Positions 25,984 through 34,498 of a DNA stretch of 64,000 nucleotides are shown here, in pieces. Numbering within the stretch: position 1 is the stretch's first letter; each line of letters opens with the position of its first letter. Under the pieces are notes generated by a model, which saw only the letters and a program-made list of their open reading frames with translations, did no database searches and had not been told where the DNA came from. A program made the translations under genes and the position numbers. This DNA is from Colwellia polaris (GTDB lineage Bacteria > Pseudomonadota > Gammaproteobacteria > Enterobacterales > Alteromonadaceae): the NCBI RefSeq assembly GCF_002104515.1, contig NZ_NBOE01000010.1, positions 97,864 to 161,863 on the forward strand. The letters are read 5' to 3'.

Positions 25984-27138
25984 ATGTCTGTAACTGAACA
26001 ATACCAACAACTCATTGAACTTAACAAGCTTAAGTCCGATAACGAGCAATACAAAGCAGCACTCGCTTTAGATGATCTTTCTAGAAAATTAATTTGTGCA
26101 CAAAAGCCAAAATCAATCCTTTCCAAAATAAATAACTTATTCACTAAACATGAGTCCATTCAAGGGATATATTTTCATGGTCGAGTAGGCCGTGGAAAAA
26201 CTATGCTAATGGATTTATTCTATCAACAGCTAAAGATAAAACGGAAGAGGCGTATTCATTTTCATCACTTTATGGAAGATGTACACCAACAGTTAAAAGA
26301 CTTTAGTGGTAAAGATAACCCGTTAATGTTGATAGCAAAGGTTTGGTCTACACAAGTTGATATACTTTGCTTCGATGAATTCTTTGTTAATGATATTGGC
26401 GATGCTATGTTATTAGCTGGTTTACTTAAAGCAATGTTATCAAACGGTATTACTTTAGTAGCAACGTCAAACTGTCCACCGAAAGAACTCTATAAAAATG
26501 GCTTACAACGTGAAAGGTTTTTACCAACAATCGATGTCATTAATCATTATTGCCAGGTGATTTCAATTGATGGGCCTACTGACCATCGGCTATTAACTAC
26601 AGAAGCTCAAGAATATAAATATCGTGACTACTATAGTGGTAACGACATTGAGAATAACTTTTTACTCGATTATTTTAATAAACTATCTCAAGGTAATATT
26701 CGTAATAACGATAATATAGTCATTAATAATAGAACTATTAACTTTAGAGCCTGCAGTGATAACACCATTTGGTTTGATTTTATGGCGCTCTGCTCTGGAC
26801 CTAGAAGTCAAAGAGACTACATTAAGCTAGCCGATAACTTTAAGATTATTCTTGTAAGTAATGTCCCTCAATTTAGTGGAAAATTAATTCCGGCGGTATT
26901 TTCGGGCGTTGAAGATGGCTATCAACGAAGTGGTGTTGTAATGGGCCAATTAAGAGGTTTAGATGATGAAGCCCGACGCTTTATAGCACTTGTTGATGAA
27001 TTTTACGATCGAGGTATTCGTTTAATTATAACCGCAGAAGTTGATATTGCTGAACTTTATCAAGGCACACAGTTGAGTTTCGAGTTTGCCCGTTGCATGT
27101 CACGTCTTTTTGAAATGCAGCGATTATCTTATTCTTAA
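25984..27138 (+). CDS. zapE: AFG1-like ATPase / cell division protein ZapE
   Basis: A 384-aa P-loop AAA-type ATPase of the AFG1/ZapE family. Walker A GRVGRGKT is at residues 66-73, then IHFHHFMEDVHQQL, Walker B VDILCFDEFFVND near 125-137, and VATSNCPPKELYKNGLQRERFLP as the sensor region. In E. coli ZapE associates with FtsZ late in division and helps under stress; mitochondrial AFG1 assists complex IV quality control. The ATG at 25984 lacks a strong Shine-Dalgarno. The gene is not next to rplM/rpsI as in E. coli. Confidence 0.9.
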   Translation: MSVTEQYQQLIELNKLKSDNEQYKAALALDDLSRKLICAQKPKSILSKINNLFTKHESIQGIYFHGRVGRGKTMLMDLFYQQLKIKRKRRIHFHHFMEDVHQQLKDFSGKDNPLMLIAKVWSTQVDILCFDEFFVNDIGDAMLLAGLLKAMLSNGITLVATSNCPPKELYKNGLQRERFLPTIDVINHYCQVISIDGPTDHRLLTTEAQEYKYRDYYSGNDIENNFLLDYFNKLSQGNIRNNDNIVINNRTINFRACSDNTIWFDFMALCSGPRSQRDYIKLADNFKIILVSNVPQFSGKLIPAVFSGVEDGYQRSGVVMGQLRGLDDEARRFIALVDEFYDRGIRLIITAEVDIAELYQGTQLSFEFARCMSRLFEMQRLSYS

Positions 27139-27363
27139 GTAAAGTTACTATTGAAAATATACTACTTGTTAAACTCACCACAAAGTTAATAATTCCACTA
27201 AATTTTAGTTAATTACATTTGCCATGAAAAGTACTTTTATTTCTTACCTATTGATAGTTATGTGTTTTTAATTTTGGCATCCGTTTTGTAAATAGAATAC
27301 TAACTAGCGGTTTTAAAAGTCTTAAGTCGCTTTAGAAAGCTTTAATTTATAAGGAAGATTAAA

Positions 27364-28167
27364 ATGAAAACATTGATTGCAACAGCACTAATAATGACCA
27401 GCACATTAACTTATGCTCACGATAATTCTTTTTCTAGTGATTCATGTAATGTTGAGTTAAATGGCGGCATTAATATCAGTGCAAATGAAATTGTATTCTC
27501 TAAAAATAAATCGCCCCTTTATACCATAACAAACAACAATACTTTATTGATTAACGGTGAAGAAATTGCTTTAACAACTCATCAAAAATCAATGTTAAAC
27601 GATTACTCTAGTCATATCAGAGAAGTTGTGCCTGAAGTTAAAAATATTGCCTTAGACGCGATAGACTTAGCTATTGACGGAGTTAATTTAGCTTTTAATG
27701 AATTATTAGGTAAAGGTAACAACGTAAGCTCTGATCTAACCACGCAATTAACTTACATACGAACTGAAGTAGAAGCTGAATTTGGTAAGCAAAATAACTT
27801 TTATATCGATGAAGATGGCTTTTCTGGCAAAGACTTTTTCGGTGAAGATTTCGAACAAAGAATTGAATCAGCAGTAGAAAGCACGATTAAAAACTCTTTA
27901 GGGACCGTAATGATTGCGGTAGGCCAAGAGTTGTTATTTTCTGGTGGAGACATGGATGCCTTTGAAGCTAAAATGGAAAATTTTGGCGAGCTTATAGGTA
28001 ATGAAATGGAGAATCGTAGTACCGACATAGAAAAGCGTGGTGAAGCTTTATGTCAGTCAATTATTGTTATCGATGAAATGGAAGCGCAATTAAAAAATAG
28101 TATTGATGAGATCTCTGACTATGACTTTATTACAGCGAGTACAAGCAAACATAACAATTTGATCTAA
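27364..28167 (+). CDS. DUF2884 family (YggN-like) periplasmic protein
   Basis: A 267-aa secreted protein with a signal peptide cleaved near residue 18 (TLTYA). The mature start DSCNVELNGGINISANEIVF and the later FGEDFEQRIESAVESTIKNSLG region resemble E. coli YggN/DUF2884, whose function is unknown. Two Cys (in SDSCNVEL and GEALCQSI) could form a disulfide linking the N- and C-terminal regions. The central and C-terminal parts are strongly acidic and predicted helical. AAGGAAG at good spacing supports the ATG. The gene is single, with a downstream terminator. Confidence 0.72.
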   Translation: MKTLIATALIMTSTLTYAHDNSFSSDSCNVELNGGINISANEIVFSKNKSPLYTITNNNTLLINGEEIALTTHQKSMLNDYSSHIREVVPEVKNIALDAIDLAIDGVNLAFNELLGKGNNVSSDLTTQLTYIRTEVEAEFGKQNNFYIDEDGFSGKDFFGEDFEQRIESAVESTIKNSLGTVMIAVGQELLFSGGDMDAFEAKMENFGELIGNEMENRSTDIEKRGEALCQSIIVIDEMEAQLKNSIDEISDYDFITASTSKHNNLI

Positions 28168-28211
28168 ATCATTGTACTAAAAAGGTTAATATATCGTAGT
28201 TTTACCCTTTT

Positions 28212-28245
28212 AAAAGCGTAACCTAACTTAGGTTGCGCTTTTTTA
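28212..28245 (+). terminator. Rho-independent terminator after the yggN-like gene
   Basis: Stem AAGCG-AACCTAA / TTAGGTT-CGCTT followed by a T-run, 45 nt past the stop. Confidence 0.9.
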
Positions 28246-28304
28246 TTGCCAACGGATTAGGTGCACGTTAAAGTAGCGCCCTCAATCGTTCTGACAAATA
28301 TTTT

Positions 28305-29069
28305 ATGCACGCTGTACAGCAACTTCATCAATATCGTAAAAGCTTAAGTACCACTACCTATAAATCAAGAGGTCAGCGCGTTATACGCTGCGAACTTTGT
28401 CGTTTAGCCGTACCTTTTTGTATTTGCGAGTTGGCACCTAAAGTGAACTCTGATGCTGGATTTTTGATGCTAATGTACGACACTGAAGTATTAAAACCGA
28501 GTAATACCGGTAAGTTAATTGCAGATTTAATCCCTGACAGTTTTGCTTTTCTTTGGTCGAGAACCGAAGTTAACCCTGAGATTATTGCCATAATAAATGA
28601 TCCTATGTGGCAACCGATGATCGTATTTCCAAAAGACTATGCGGGTGAAAATCGTGAGATATTTGATAATAAAATTACGCTTAGCTCAGGAAAACGGCCA
28701 TTATTTATAATGCTAGACGGCAGTTGGCGAGAAGCTAAAAAAATGTTTCGGCGTAGTCCATATTTGCAAGACTTGCCTGTTGTGTCATTTACGCCCAAAA
28801 CATCATCAGACTCAGCTGAGTTGAGCTCTCGCTACCAAATACGTTTGGCGGCAAATAATACGGAATTAGCCACGGCTGAAGTTGCTGCGCAGGTATTGTC
28901 ATTAATGGGTGAGCAAACCAATGCCGACTTACTTGATCTGTGGTTCGATGTTTTTAGCTATCAATACCAACGCGGTGTATGCCAAGTAAATAAAGCAAAC
29001 CCAAATGCGGTTGCCGATTACACTAAGTTTGCTGACCTAAATAACATTAAATTGGCAAAAGATATTTAG
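28305..29069 (+). CDS. tapT: tRNA-uridine aminocarboxypropyltransferase (DTW domain)
   Basis: A 254-aa DTW-domain protein of the YfiP/TapT family, which makes acp3U in the tRNA variable loop (position 47) using AdoMet. The zinc-binding Cys cluster is at residues 29, 32, 39 and 41 (RCELCRLAVPFCIC). The conserved segments PSNTGKLIADLIPDS and LDGSWREAKKMFRRSPYL follow; the eponymous DTW reads DGSW here. The late segment RYQIRLAANNTELATAE fits the family. ATG at 28305 has weak Shine-Dalgarno signal. It stands alone, with a MITE-like element downstream. Confidence 0.85.
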   Translation: MHAVQQLHQYRKSLSTTTYKSRGQRVIRCELCRLAVPFCICELAPKVNSDAGFLMLMYDTEVLKPSNTGKLIADLIPDSFAFLWSRTEVNPEIIAIINDPMWQPMIVFPKDYAGENREIFDNKITLSSGKRPLFIMLDGSWREAKKMFRRSPYLQDLPVVSFTPKTSSDSAELSSRYQIRLAANNTELATAEVAAQVLSLMGEQTNADLLDLWFDVFSYQYQRGVCQVNKANPNAVADYTKFADLNNIKLAKDI

Positions 29070-29149
29070 CGCTAACTTCACTATAAATAGGTTTGCTCTA
29101 AAAGCTTACTTTAAATGCATGAAAACACTGCAGCTTAAGCAAAACTATT

Positions 29150-29394
29150 TTATAATAACCTGAACTCTGGATAATGAGTGCTTGAAACTCAAGTGAACCA
29201 AAAGCTTAGGTAATAAAGTAAATGCTATAGCCAGGTGCACATCACGAATAGATATCATCAATGCTTCATTTTATGCCATTTCCAAGGCAAAACGTTTATG
29301 AATAGCGCGCTATTTATCGACGTTTTAACGCAGAAAATGGCTTAAAAGGGAGCATTGAGCAAGTGCTGCTTATCCAGAGCTCAGGTTATAATAA
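29150..29394. repeat. Palindromic MITE-like intergenic element
   Basis: Imperfect 25-bp terminal inverted repeats at 29150-29174 and 29370-29394 (23 of 25 paired; core ACCTGAACTCTGGATAA against TTATCCAGAGCTCAGGT) bound 245 bp with no ORF. Inside, 29275-29341 can fold into a long hairpin with outer stem GCCATTT/AAATGGC, middle stem AAAACGT/ACGTTTT and apex ATAGCGCGCTAT. The layout suits a miniature transposable or intergenic repeat element. No second copy lies in this window, and no target-site duplication is clear. It fills most of the 352-bp gap between tapT and the DUF3010 gene. Confidence 0.7.
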
Positions 29395-29421
29395 CGAACA
29401 ATATAGAAACGAGGTTAATTT

Positions 29422-29859
29422 ATGAAGATATGTGGTGTTGAATTAAAAGGTAACGATGCAATTATTTGTATTATGTCGCGGGAAAATGGGTTGTACGACA
29501 TACCAAAAACGCGCGTACAAAAAATTAGTCTTGTTGATGCTGCCGACGCTGAGCAAGTGCAGTACTTTCAATTTGCTTTTGCTAAACTGATGGAAGACTA
29601 CAAAGTTGATAAAGTAGTTATCAGAGGTCGTGCCTTAAAAGGAAAGTTCTCAGGTGGGCCGGTTGGCTTTAAATTAGAAGCAGCTATTCAGCTAATTAAA
29701 GATTTACCGGTAGAAATTTTAGCCGGTACTTTTATTAAAAAAGCATTAACTCGTAGCCAAGTGGATATTGATTTTCGTGATACGGGTTTAAAGCAATATC
29801 AAGAAAGTGCATTTGAAACGGTATTTGCTTTTTTTGAAGGCAGTATGTATTTGCAGTAA
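29422..29859 (+). CDS. DUF3010 family protein
   Basis: A 145-aa soluble protein starting MKICGVELKGNDAIICIMSR, with later segments VVIRGRALKGKFSGGPVGFK and DFRDTGLKQYQESAFETVFA. This matches my memory of the DUF3010 family in gammaproteobacteria, which has no known function. The fold outline (beta strand, GVE-LKGN, then helices) is reminiscent of an RNase H-like domain; that is speculation. A strong GAGG ribosome site precedes the ATG. It is followed by a terminator shared with the convergent M3 peptidase gene. Confidence 0.78.
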   Translation: MKICGVELKGNDAIICIMSRENGLYDIPKTRVQKISLVDAADAEQVQYFQFAFAKLMEDYKVDKVVIRGRALKGKFSGGPVGFKLEAAIQLIKDLPVEILAGTFIKKALTRSQVDIDFRDTGLKQYQESAFETVFAFFEGSMYLQ

Positions 29860-29969
29860 TGATTTTGATAAACGCTTTAATAAGCGCTTATTAAAAATAA
29901 CATTGTATTAAGTTTACTGTATTAAATACAAATGTTTAATATAAATGTGTAATAATAAATTTATTAAAC

Positions 29970-29996
29970 AGGGTCGCTATTTAGCGACCCTTTTTT
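29970..29996 (+). terminator. Rho-independent terminator after the DUF3010 gene
   Basis: Stem AGGGTCGCT / AGCGACCCT with an ATTT-type loop and six T on the plus strand. The minus-strand side lacks a good T-run, so it mainly serves the plus transcript. Confidence 0.9.
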
Positions 29997-30022
29997 CGTT
30001 TGGTTGACAGGTAAGTTAAACT

Positions 30023-32170
30023 TTACTTACTTGTTAAGCCGCGACGCTCAAGTAATGGTTCTACTTTAGGGTCTTGACCTCTAAAACGACGATACATAAC
30101 TGTTGGGTCGTCTGTTCCGCCACTTTCTAATACATGCTTGCGGTATAGCTCAGCCGTTTTTTGATCAAATATGCCATTTTCTTTAAAGGCTAACCAAGTG
30201 TCAGCATCATAAATATTTGACCAAATATAGCCGTAATAGCCAGCTGAATATCCACCAGCAAATATATGAGAGTAATAGCCTGTTTTGTATCTAGGTGCTA
30301 TCTGCTCGATTAAGCCTATTTCCTTGATAACATTTTTTTCAAAAGCGTTAGCATCTTGAAGTTCAGCTGTTTCTAATGAGTGCCAGCTCATATCAAGCAG
30401 GGCCGCTGATAAATACTCAGTGGTGCCAAAACCTTGATTAAACTTGCCAGAAGCTTGAATTTTCTCAACAAGTGCTTGAGGAATAACTTCACCTGTTTGA
30501 TAGTGCTTAGCAAAATTTGCTAATACTTCTGGTTCGGTCATCCAGTTTTCCATCACTTGAGAAGGGTATTCAACATAGTCTCTAGGCAATGCTGTACCTG
30601 TTTGTGAACGGTAGTAGCCATCTGACAATAAGCCTTGAATCGCATGACCAAACTCATGGAATAAGGTAGACGCTTGATCAAAGGTTAATAGCGTTGGTTT
30701 GTCGCCAACAGGGCGAGGGTAGTTTAAAACATTATAGATAATAGGCGTAACATCTTCACCATTCATACGATATTGCTTACGGAAGCTACTCATCCAAGCG
30801 CCACCACGTTTGCTTTCACGTACATAATAATCGGTCATGAATACACCAATGTAACTTTCGTCACGGTCGTATACTTCAAACGTACGTACTTCTGGGTGAT
30901 ATTTAGGTAAGTCGTTACGCTCTTTAAAAGTAACACCCCAAAGTTTTTCAGCGGTGAAGAAAACACCTTGTAAGGTCGCTTCCAGTGAAAAATAAGGTTT
31001 AGTTTCTGAAGCGTCAATATCAAAGCGTTGCTTACGAATTTTTTCAGAGTAGTACCACCAATCCCAAGCTGCTACTTTGAAGTTGCCACCTTGTGCATCA
31101 ATCATTTTTTGAATATCAGCAGTTTCTTCTTTTGCACGTTCTAACGCAGCAGGCCAAACTTTATTTAATAATCCAAAAACATTTTCAGGGGTTTTTGCTG
31201 TGGCATTTTCAAGCACGAAGTGTGCATGAGTTTTATAGCCTAACAACTGTGCCTTTTGAAAACGCAAGCTTGCCATTTCACTCGCAATAGCTTGGTTGTT
31301 ATTCGCATTATCGTTATTACCACGCATGGTATAACCTTTGTAGATAGTTTCACGCAGCTTACGATTGTTTGAATAAGTTAAAAATGGATTTTTACTTGGA
31401 CGATGCGTGGTGAATACCCATTTACCTTCATGTCCGCGTGCTGTTGCTGTTTCGCTTGCAGCAGCAATAATATCTTCAGGTAAACCGTCTAAATCAGCTT
31501 TATTGTCAATCACCATTTCAAAGCCGTTAGTTTCAGCGAGCAAGTTTTCGCCAAACTTTAAGCTTAAGCCACTCAGTTTTTCATTTAACTCACGTAGTTT
31601 TAGCTTGTCAGCATCGTTTAAGTTAGCACCACCACGAACGAAGTTCTTATAGGTTTTTTCTAACAGAAGCTTTTGGTCTGTACGTAAATTGAATTTATCT
31701 TGGTTGTCATAAACTTCTTTAACGCGCATAAATAAAGCATCGTTAAGTGCAATGTCATCGCCTAAAGCAGAAAGTTTTGGTGATATCTCTTTTGCAATGG
31801 CACGCATTTCATCGTCTGACATTGAGCCGATTAAACCGTAGAAAGTGTTACTGACTTTAGTTAGAAAATCGCCAGATTTCTCCATTGCTACAATAGTGTT
31901 TTCAAAAGTCGGACGAGATTTAGCTCTTGTTATAGCATTTATTTCTAGTTTATTTTGCTCAATACCATGATAAAAAGCAGGTAAGTAGTGACTCTTTTTA
32001 ATTTTATCAAAAGGAGGAATACCGTGAGGTGTATCATATTCTGAAAAAAATGGATTACTGGCTGTAACGTCTGCTTGTTCTACTTTTACAACGTTAGATG
32101 TTGCTACATTTTGTTGGCAACCAGCTAAAGCAATGGCAATTGCTAGTGGTGCTAAATAACGAATCTTCAT
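30023..32170 (-). CDS. dcp: M3-family metallopeptidase lipoprotein (peptidyl-dipeptidase Dcp-like)
   Basis: A 715-aa zinc oligopeptidase. N-terminal MKIRYLAPLAIAIALAGCQQ has a lipobox (LAGC, lipid Cys at 18), so it is an envelope lipoprotein. The helical M3 N-domain starts at about 45 (PFDKIKKSHYLPAF). The catalytic motif FHEFGHAIQGLLSDG (HEFGH) lies near residue 507, with the downstream Glu ligand in the YPSQVMENW region. It resembles dipeptidyl carboxypeptidase Dcp, which removes C-terminal dipeptides. Oligopeptidase A is the alternative, but the signal sequence and length favour Dcp. One of three metallopeptidase lipoproteins in the window. Confidence 0.88.
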   Translation of the reverse strand: MKIRYLAPLAIAIALAGCQQNVATSNVVKVEQADVTASNPFFSEYDTPHGIPPFDKIKKSHYLPAFYHGIEQNKLEINAITRAKSRPTFENTIVAMEKSGDFLTKVSNTFYGLIGSMSDDEMRAIAKEISPKLSALGDDIALNDALFMRVKEVYDNQDKFNLRTDQKLLLEKTYKNFVRGGANLNDADKLKLRELNEKLSGLSLKFGENLLAETNGFEMVIDNKADLDGLPEDIIAAASETATARGHEGKWVFTTHRPSKNPFLTYSNNRKLRETIYKGYTMRGNNDNANNNQAIASEMASLRFQKAQLLGYKTHAHFVLENATAKTPENVFGLLNKVWPAALERAKEETADIQKMIDAQGGNFKVAAWDWWYYSEKIRKQRFDIDASETKPYFSLEATLQGVFFTAEKLWGVTFKERNDLPKYHPEVRTFEVYDRDESYIGVFMTDYYVRESKRGGAWMSSFRKQYRMNGEDVTPIIYNVLNYPRPVGDKPTLLTFDQASTLFHEFGHAIQGLLSDGYYRSQTGTALPRDYVEYPSQVMENWMTEPEVLANFAKHYQTGEVIPQALVEKIQASGKFNQGFGTTEYLSAALLDMSWHSLETAELQDANAFEKNVIKEIGLIEQIAPRYKTGYYSHIFAGGYSAGYYGYIWSNIYDADTWLAFKENGIFDQKTAELYRKHVLESGGTDDPTVMYRRFRGQDPKVEPLLERRGLTSK

Positions 32171-32511
32171 TAAATGACCTTTATTAGTTTATGCCCAAGG
32201 GCTGATAAGGTTTATTCAAGGCGATATATCACCATGAAGTTGCATTGATTCTATGTTGCACAAGCCTTAGGTACAAGTGCATGAGTTAAAAATTCGGTGA
32301 GTGGTTCAGAATTGGCGTTAAAACCCTGCGATAAAAAGAATATATGCGTTTTCAAACGTCATTAAATTGTTCGTGTGACTTGAAGTGATTAAAATTTACT
32401 CGACAAAGCGCTGATTAGTTTGTAATGTTAATTACGATAGGTTTCGTAATTGAGTAAGAGATAAGTAAGAGAAAGCATATAAGATACTATATTTTTCATA
32501 AGGAATGTTTA
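32171..32511. other. Divergent intergenic region, M3 peptidase / TPR lipoprotein
   Basis: A 341-bp gap between divergent starts that must hold two promoters. I see no hairpin, repeat or small gene I can support. AAGGAATG just before 32512 is a ribosome site for the TPR lipoprotein. Confidence 0.35.
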
Positions 32512-33666
32512 ATGGCATATTGTAGATGGTTTTTTATTTTCACTCTCATTTTATGCATAGGCTGCTCTAGCGTAAAAGCTAATAGGGAACAGCAAGTAAG
32601 TGTTAGCTTAAATAGTGCTTTATTCTCGCCAAATAATATGGTGATTTCCGAAAATGACCTCTATGCACTTAGCGAGCAACAACAACAATTATTTTTAACA
32701 TTCTATCAGCAAAAAATTTCTCAAGGTTATTTACCACATGAAGTTGTGAAGCTGTTCTTAGAAAGTAGCTTAGATCAATTTACTTATTTCGGACAAACCT
32801 ACACCGCCAGTGAAGCTATGTTAAATAGTAGCGGTAATTGTATGAGTTTAGCTATTTTAACCACAGCATTTTCGCGATTGGTAGGGGTTGAAATTGACTA
32901 TCGGAAAATGAACTCACTGCCTGTTTACGAAAAGCACGGTAATGTACTGTTGTCTTCAAGCCATGTTCAATCTTTGTTATACGATCCAAGTTTTATTGCT
33001 GAAGAGAACACGTATTACATTTATCGTCCTGCTATTATCATCGACTATTTTCCACAAGATAGTAATATTCGTTCAAAAACGGTTAATCCAAATGAATTTT
33101 TAGCTATGTATTATGTCAATAAAGCGGCTGAACTTTATATAAAAGAAGAGTTTGATAACGCATTTGCATATGCAAAACACGCTTATCATCTAGATGTAAA
33201 CAATGTCTCATCGCTAAACTTACTTGCTTTGTTACATAAGAAAAAAGGCGATATAAAAAGTGCAGAACGTTTGTACCTAGCCGCGATGGCCAGTAATGAT
33301 GTTAATATTAGTGTACTCGATAATTATGTTACTTTATTGAAACAGCAAGGTAGATTCAGGGATGCTAAAAAGGTTAAATCTCAAATAGAAAATATTTACG
33401 ATCCCAACCCGTATCATTGGTTAGAAAAAGCTCAGTTAGCAAGCTATAACAAAGAGTATAGCGATGCAGAGCGTTATTATCGTAAAGTGATTAAGTTAGC
33501 ACCATATGTTAAGCAAGCTTATTTAGAGCTGCACGAAATTTATCTTGTACAGGGTAAAGTACAATATGCTATTTCAATTTTAGAAGCATCTCTTCCTTGG
33601 GTACATGAGCCGAAACAAAAACAAAAATATAAAAAACAGTTATATCAACTCAGTGCAGCTATTTAA
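32512..33666 (+). CDS. TPR-repeat lipoprotein with transglutaminase-like N-terminal region
   Basis: A 384-aa predicted lipoprotein. The N-terminus ends LILCIGCSS, a lipobox with Cys at about 19. The region at 90-175 resembles a transglutaminase/cysteine-protease-like fold: GNCMSLAILTTAFSRLVGV supplies a Cys before a helix, and SSHVQSLLYD a later His/Asp. TPR repeats follow from about 205 to 375 (AAELYIKEEFDNAFAYAKHA, and NLLALLHKKKGDIKSAERLY). Together these suggest an envelope scaffold or enzyme-adaptor. The transglutaminase reading is an inference from spacing; the TPRs are clear. Monocistronic. Confidence 0.75.
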   Translation: MAYCRWFFIFTLILCIGCSSVKANREQQVSVSLNSALFSPNNMVISENDLYALSEQQQQLFLTFYQQKISQGYLPHEVVKLFLESSLDQFTYFGQTYTASEAMLNSSGNCMSLAILTTAFSRLVGVEIDYRKMNSLPVYEKHGNVLLSSSHVQSLLYDPSFIAEENTYYIYRPAIIIDYFPQDSNIRSKTVNPNEFLAMYYVNKAAELYIKEEFDNAFAYAKHAYHLDVNNVSSLNLLALLHKKKGDIKSAERLYLAAMASNDVNISVLDNYVTLLKQQGRFRDAKKVKSQIENIYDPNPYHWLEKAQLASYNKEYSDAERYYRKVIKLAPYVKQAYLELHEIYLVQGKVQYAISILEASLPWVHEPKQKQKYKKQLYQLSAAI

Positions 33667-33728
33667 TTTATGTTATGGCTAGCTGCCTAGTATTTCTTAG
33701 GATGAATATCTACTGTTGTAACTATTAT

Positions 33729-34253
33729 TTACTTATCAAGAACTTTGATTATCTCTTTAACCGCTAACTCAAGACGTGGGTCGGTGGTATCAGAACTGGT
33801 ATATTTGAAAATTACCTGGTTATTTTTATTGATAAAGTAGGTAGTTGGTGTACCTCTTACGCCATAGCGCATTGCAACTTCATCACCATTTACTGCTGTA
33901 GGGAAGGTATAACCCCGAGCAGCTAATTCATCCTGGGGAAGCGCACCTTCGTCTTCATTAAAGCTTATAGCGACTAGCTCCACACCTTGCGCCTGATACT
34001 TCTTTGCAAGCTCAACTAACTTTGGTTGCAACACCTTACAATAAGGGCACCAAGTTGCCCAAAAATGAAGTATTGTTGCTTTGCCAGCCAATTGTGTAGA
34101 CGAAATAGCCTCGCCAGATTGAGTACTAAGTTGCCAGCTTGGAGCTTGTGGCGCAATAGCTGCTTCGCTTGCGTTGGCATTAACAGACAGTAAAGTAAGG
34201 ACGATAAACGCGCTAGAGAGCAAATTTTTGTATAATGTTTTTAGATAAATCAA
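33729..34253 (-). CDS. TlpA-like thiol:disulfide thioredoxin-family protein
   Basis: A 174-aa exported thioredoxin-fold protein. A signal peptide or anchor occupies residues 1-28 (ending NANA). The redox motif is WCPYC in LHFWATWCPYCKVLQPK. The cis-proline segment is RYGVRGTPTTYFI. The AhpC/TSA-type layout (PSWQLSTQSGEAISSTQLAG) is typical of TlpA/ResA/DsbE reductases in the periplasm. The partner is unknown and no cytochrome c maturation genes are nearby. It is convergent with the TPR lipoprotein gene, 63 bp apart. Confidence 0.87.
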   Translation of the reverse strand: MIYLKTLYKNLLSSAFIVLTLLSVNANASEAAIAPQAPSWQLSTQSGEAISSTQLAGKATILHFWATWCPYCKVLQPKLVELAKKYQAQGVELVAISFNEDEGALPQDELAARGYTFPTAVNGDEVAMRYGVRGTPTTYFINKNNQVIFKYTSSDTTDPRLELAVKEIIKVLDK

Positions 34254-34498
34254 TTGAGTTACTCAGTGAATAAATGATTACTTATCTAAATTGACCTTAT
34301 AAACTCGATTATGGTTTCAAATAATTTATTTTATTTTAACGTTTGGCTTGATAAATAAAGTTAACATTAGGATTAAAATAAAGTTAATTCTGACCTAATT
34401 CGACTTGAACTTCAGAAGTTATTCAATATTAACTTAATGTTAGTATCATGAAGCTACTAACATGAAATTACTTATCTAAGCTCTATATAAAATCTATA

